Source: JBBKXJ01 sp037969395
Lineage (GTDB): Bacteria > Pseudomonadota > Gammaproteobacteria > Pseudomonadales > JAUIET01
NCBI GenBank assembly: GCA_037969395.1
Contig: JBBKXJ010000104.1
Location: 1 to 5,800, forward strand
Direction: 5' to 3'
Length of the DNA stretch: 5,800 bases
The position numbers and the translations under genes are program-made. Under the pieces are notes generated by a model that ran no database searches, was not told where the DNA came from, and was given only the letters and a program-made list of their open reading frames with translations. Shown piece after piece: positions 5,066 to 5,800 of the stretch; within the stretch, counting starts at the first letter, position 1; each line of letters starts with the position of its first letter.

Positions 5066-5800
5066 ATGTCAAACTCGAAACGTACTCACACACTATTTAC
5101 CGGATCGCTATTTGCGGCGGGGCTACTTTCAGGTGCTTATGGTTTAAATGCCAGCGCGCAGCAGAGGGGCGATTCCGAATGGCAGATAAGTCTGGGAGCC
5201 GGCGCTATGGAAGTCGCTTCCCCATGGACTGGCGCCAATAATCAAGTCGTACTGGTCCCATACCTGGACATCAGTAAAGGTAACTGGCACGTCAATGGGG
5301 ATAATCTGTTGGGTTACCAAATGCAGCTCGATCAGTCGTGGGGTATCTCGGTGGGGCTGGGTGTTCGCAACGATGGTTATGACAGCTTGAATCTGGCGCT
5401 CAATGAGCTATCCGAGCATCCGCTATTCGATGGCTATGAAGAACCCGATACAGAGGCGGTGGTTAACCTGGGCATCACCTATGGATGGCTATCGCTGGAC
5501 GCGAGTAGAGACGTATCGAATAACTCGCAATCCGATTCGCTTAGCCTATCTGCCGACATTCCGATTTACCACGCCAACAACGGCCTGGATATTGCCGCCA
5601 GCGCATCGATTGACTGGTACGACTCACACTACGTTAATTATTACTACGGCGTCGCTGGCAAACAAATCGACAATTCCGTGGGCCGGGTGGGCTATGAGAC
5701 CGGTGCTGCTGTCAACTTTGGATTGGGCATTCGCGCCCTGGTACCGATTAGCGAACGCTGGAGCATGACGGGAATCATAAGCCGCACGAAACTGGACAAC
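5066..5800 (+). CDS. MipA/OmpV-family outer-membrane protein (3' end cut by window)
   Basis: The frame is open for 245 codons and runs off the window. Residues 1-31 are a signal peptide: basic start (NSKRTH), hydrophobic core 10-27 and ASA|QQ cleavage at 31/32. The mature part alternates polar and non-polar residues and is rich in Gly, Asn and aromatic residues, as in transmembrane beta-barrels. Diagnostic parts are an early strand WQISLGAGAM (39-48), VLVPYLDISKGNWHV (62-76) and QSWGISVGLGVRND (90-103). The block WYDSHYVNYYYGVAG (184-198) is like the Y-x-x-x-Y-F-G-V segment of the family. The late GYETGAAVNFGLGIRALVPISERWSM (209-234) is the usual penultimate strand pair. Family members are about 250-280 aa, so probably only a few dozen residues are missing. 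MipA was described as a scaffold linking murein synthase and lytic transglycosylase in E. coli, while OmpV-like members are porin-like antigens. Which role applies here is not shown. The neighbours do not suggest a peptidoglycan operon. Confidence 0.85.
   Translation, partial: MSNSKRTHTLFTGSLFAAGLLSGAYGLNASAQQRGDSEWQISLGAGAMEVASPWTGANNQVVLVPYLDISKGNWHVNGDNLLGYQMQLDQSWGISVGLGVRNDGYDSLNLALNELSEHPLFDGYEEPDTEAVVNLGITYGWLSLDASRDVSNNSQSDSLSLSADIPIYHANNGLDIAASASIDWYDSHYVNYYYGVAGKQIDNSVGRVGYETGAAVNFGLGIRALVPISERWSMTGIISRTKLDN

Noticed and set aside
4990..5241. 83-codon rightward frame over the start of the outer-membrane gene
   Set aside because: It overlaps in another frame the signal peptide of the MipA/OmpV gene, which has its own ribosome site at 5055-5058.
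5403..5768. 121-codon rightward frame
   Set aside because: It is a shifted reading of the MipA/OmpV gene, which is open through the whole stretch.

Overview
The window looks like a chromosomal stretch from a Gram-negative bacterium, most likely a gammaproteobacterium, possibly a marine one. Two exported proteins have Sec signal peptides ending in an AxA|QQ-type site. There is an outer-membrane beta-barrel of the MipA/OmpV family and a DesK/NarL-type two-component pair. The lineage call is inference from gene types and general sequence character. No rRNA, tRNA, CRISPR array, insertion sequence or phage gene is visible.

Left part (1-1112): the last 36 codons of a rightward alpha/beta-hydrolase-like gene end at 111. 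It converges on a leftward gene (257-910) for a secreted protein of unknown function. The gap between them holds a leftward terminator candidate (114-149) and a GC-richer stem-loop (206-231). Upstream of the secreted-protein gene, about 200 bp without a gene (911-1112) is rich in short direct repeats and a weak promoter candidate, and is a plausible regulator-binding region.

Centre-left (1113-2971): a leftward two-gene operon encodes a six-TM HisKA_3-type histidine kinase (1763-2899) and a NarL/FixJ-family response regulator (1113-1766). They overlap by four bases (ATGA), so translation is probably coupled. A credible sigma-70 promoter (2927-2956) lies just upstream of the kinase, flanked by a 12-bp inverted repeat (2960-2971).

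Centre-right (3020-3942): two truncated genes sit head to head. A leftward TetR-family regulator has lost its first helix, and a rightward zinc-type/MDR quinone oxidoreductase keeps only its C-terminal third. Homology to both stops within about 10 bp of position 3595. The simplest reading is one deletion that removed the shared promoter region and both 5' ends of an ancestral divergent regulator-enzyme pair.

Right part (3943-5800): a rightward gene (4105-4824) encodes a single-TM protein resembling the DUF6090 type. It is preceded by a -10 candidate and a second copy (11 of 12 identical) of the inverted repeat found upstream of the kinase. After a 241-bp gap, the MipA/OmpV outer-membrane gene starts at 5066 and runs off the window end. 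I found no clear new multi-gene system. The most interesting items are the double-truncation scar, the matched pair of palindromes on either side of it, and the repeat-rich control region at 971-1076.
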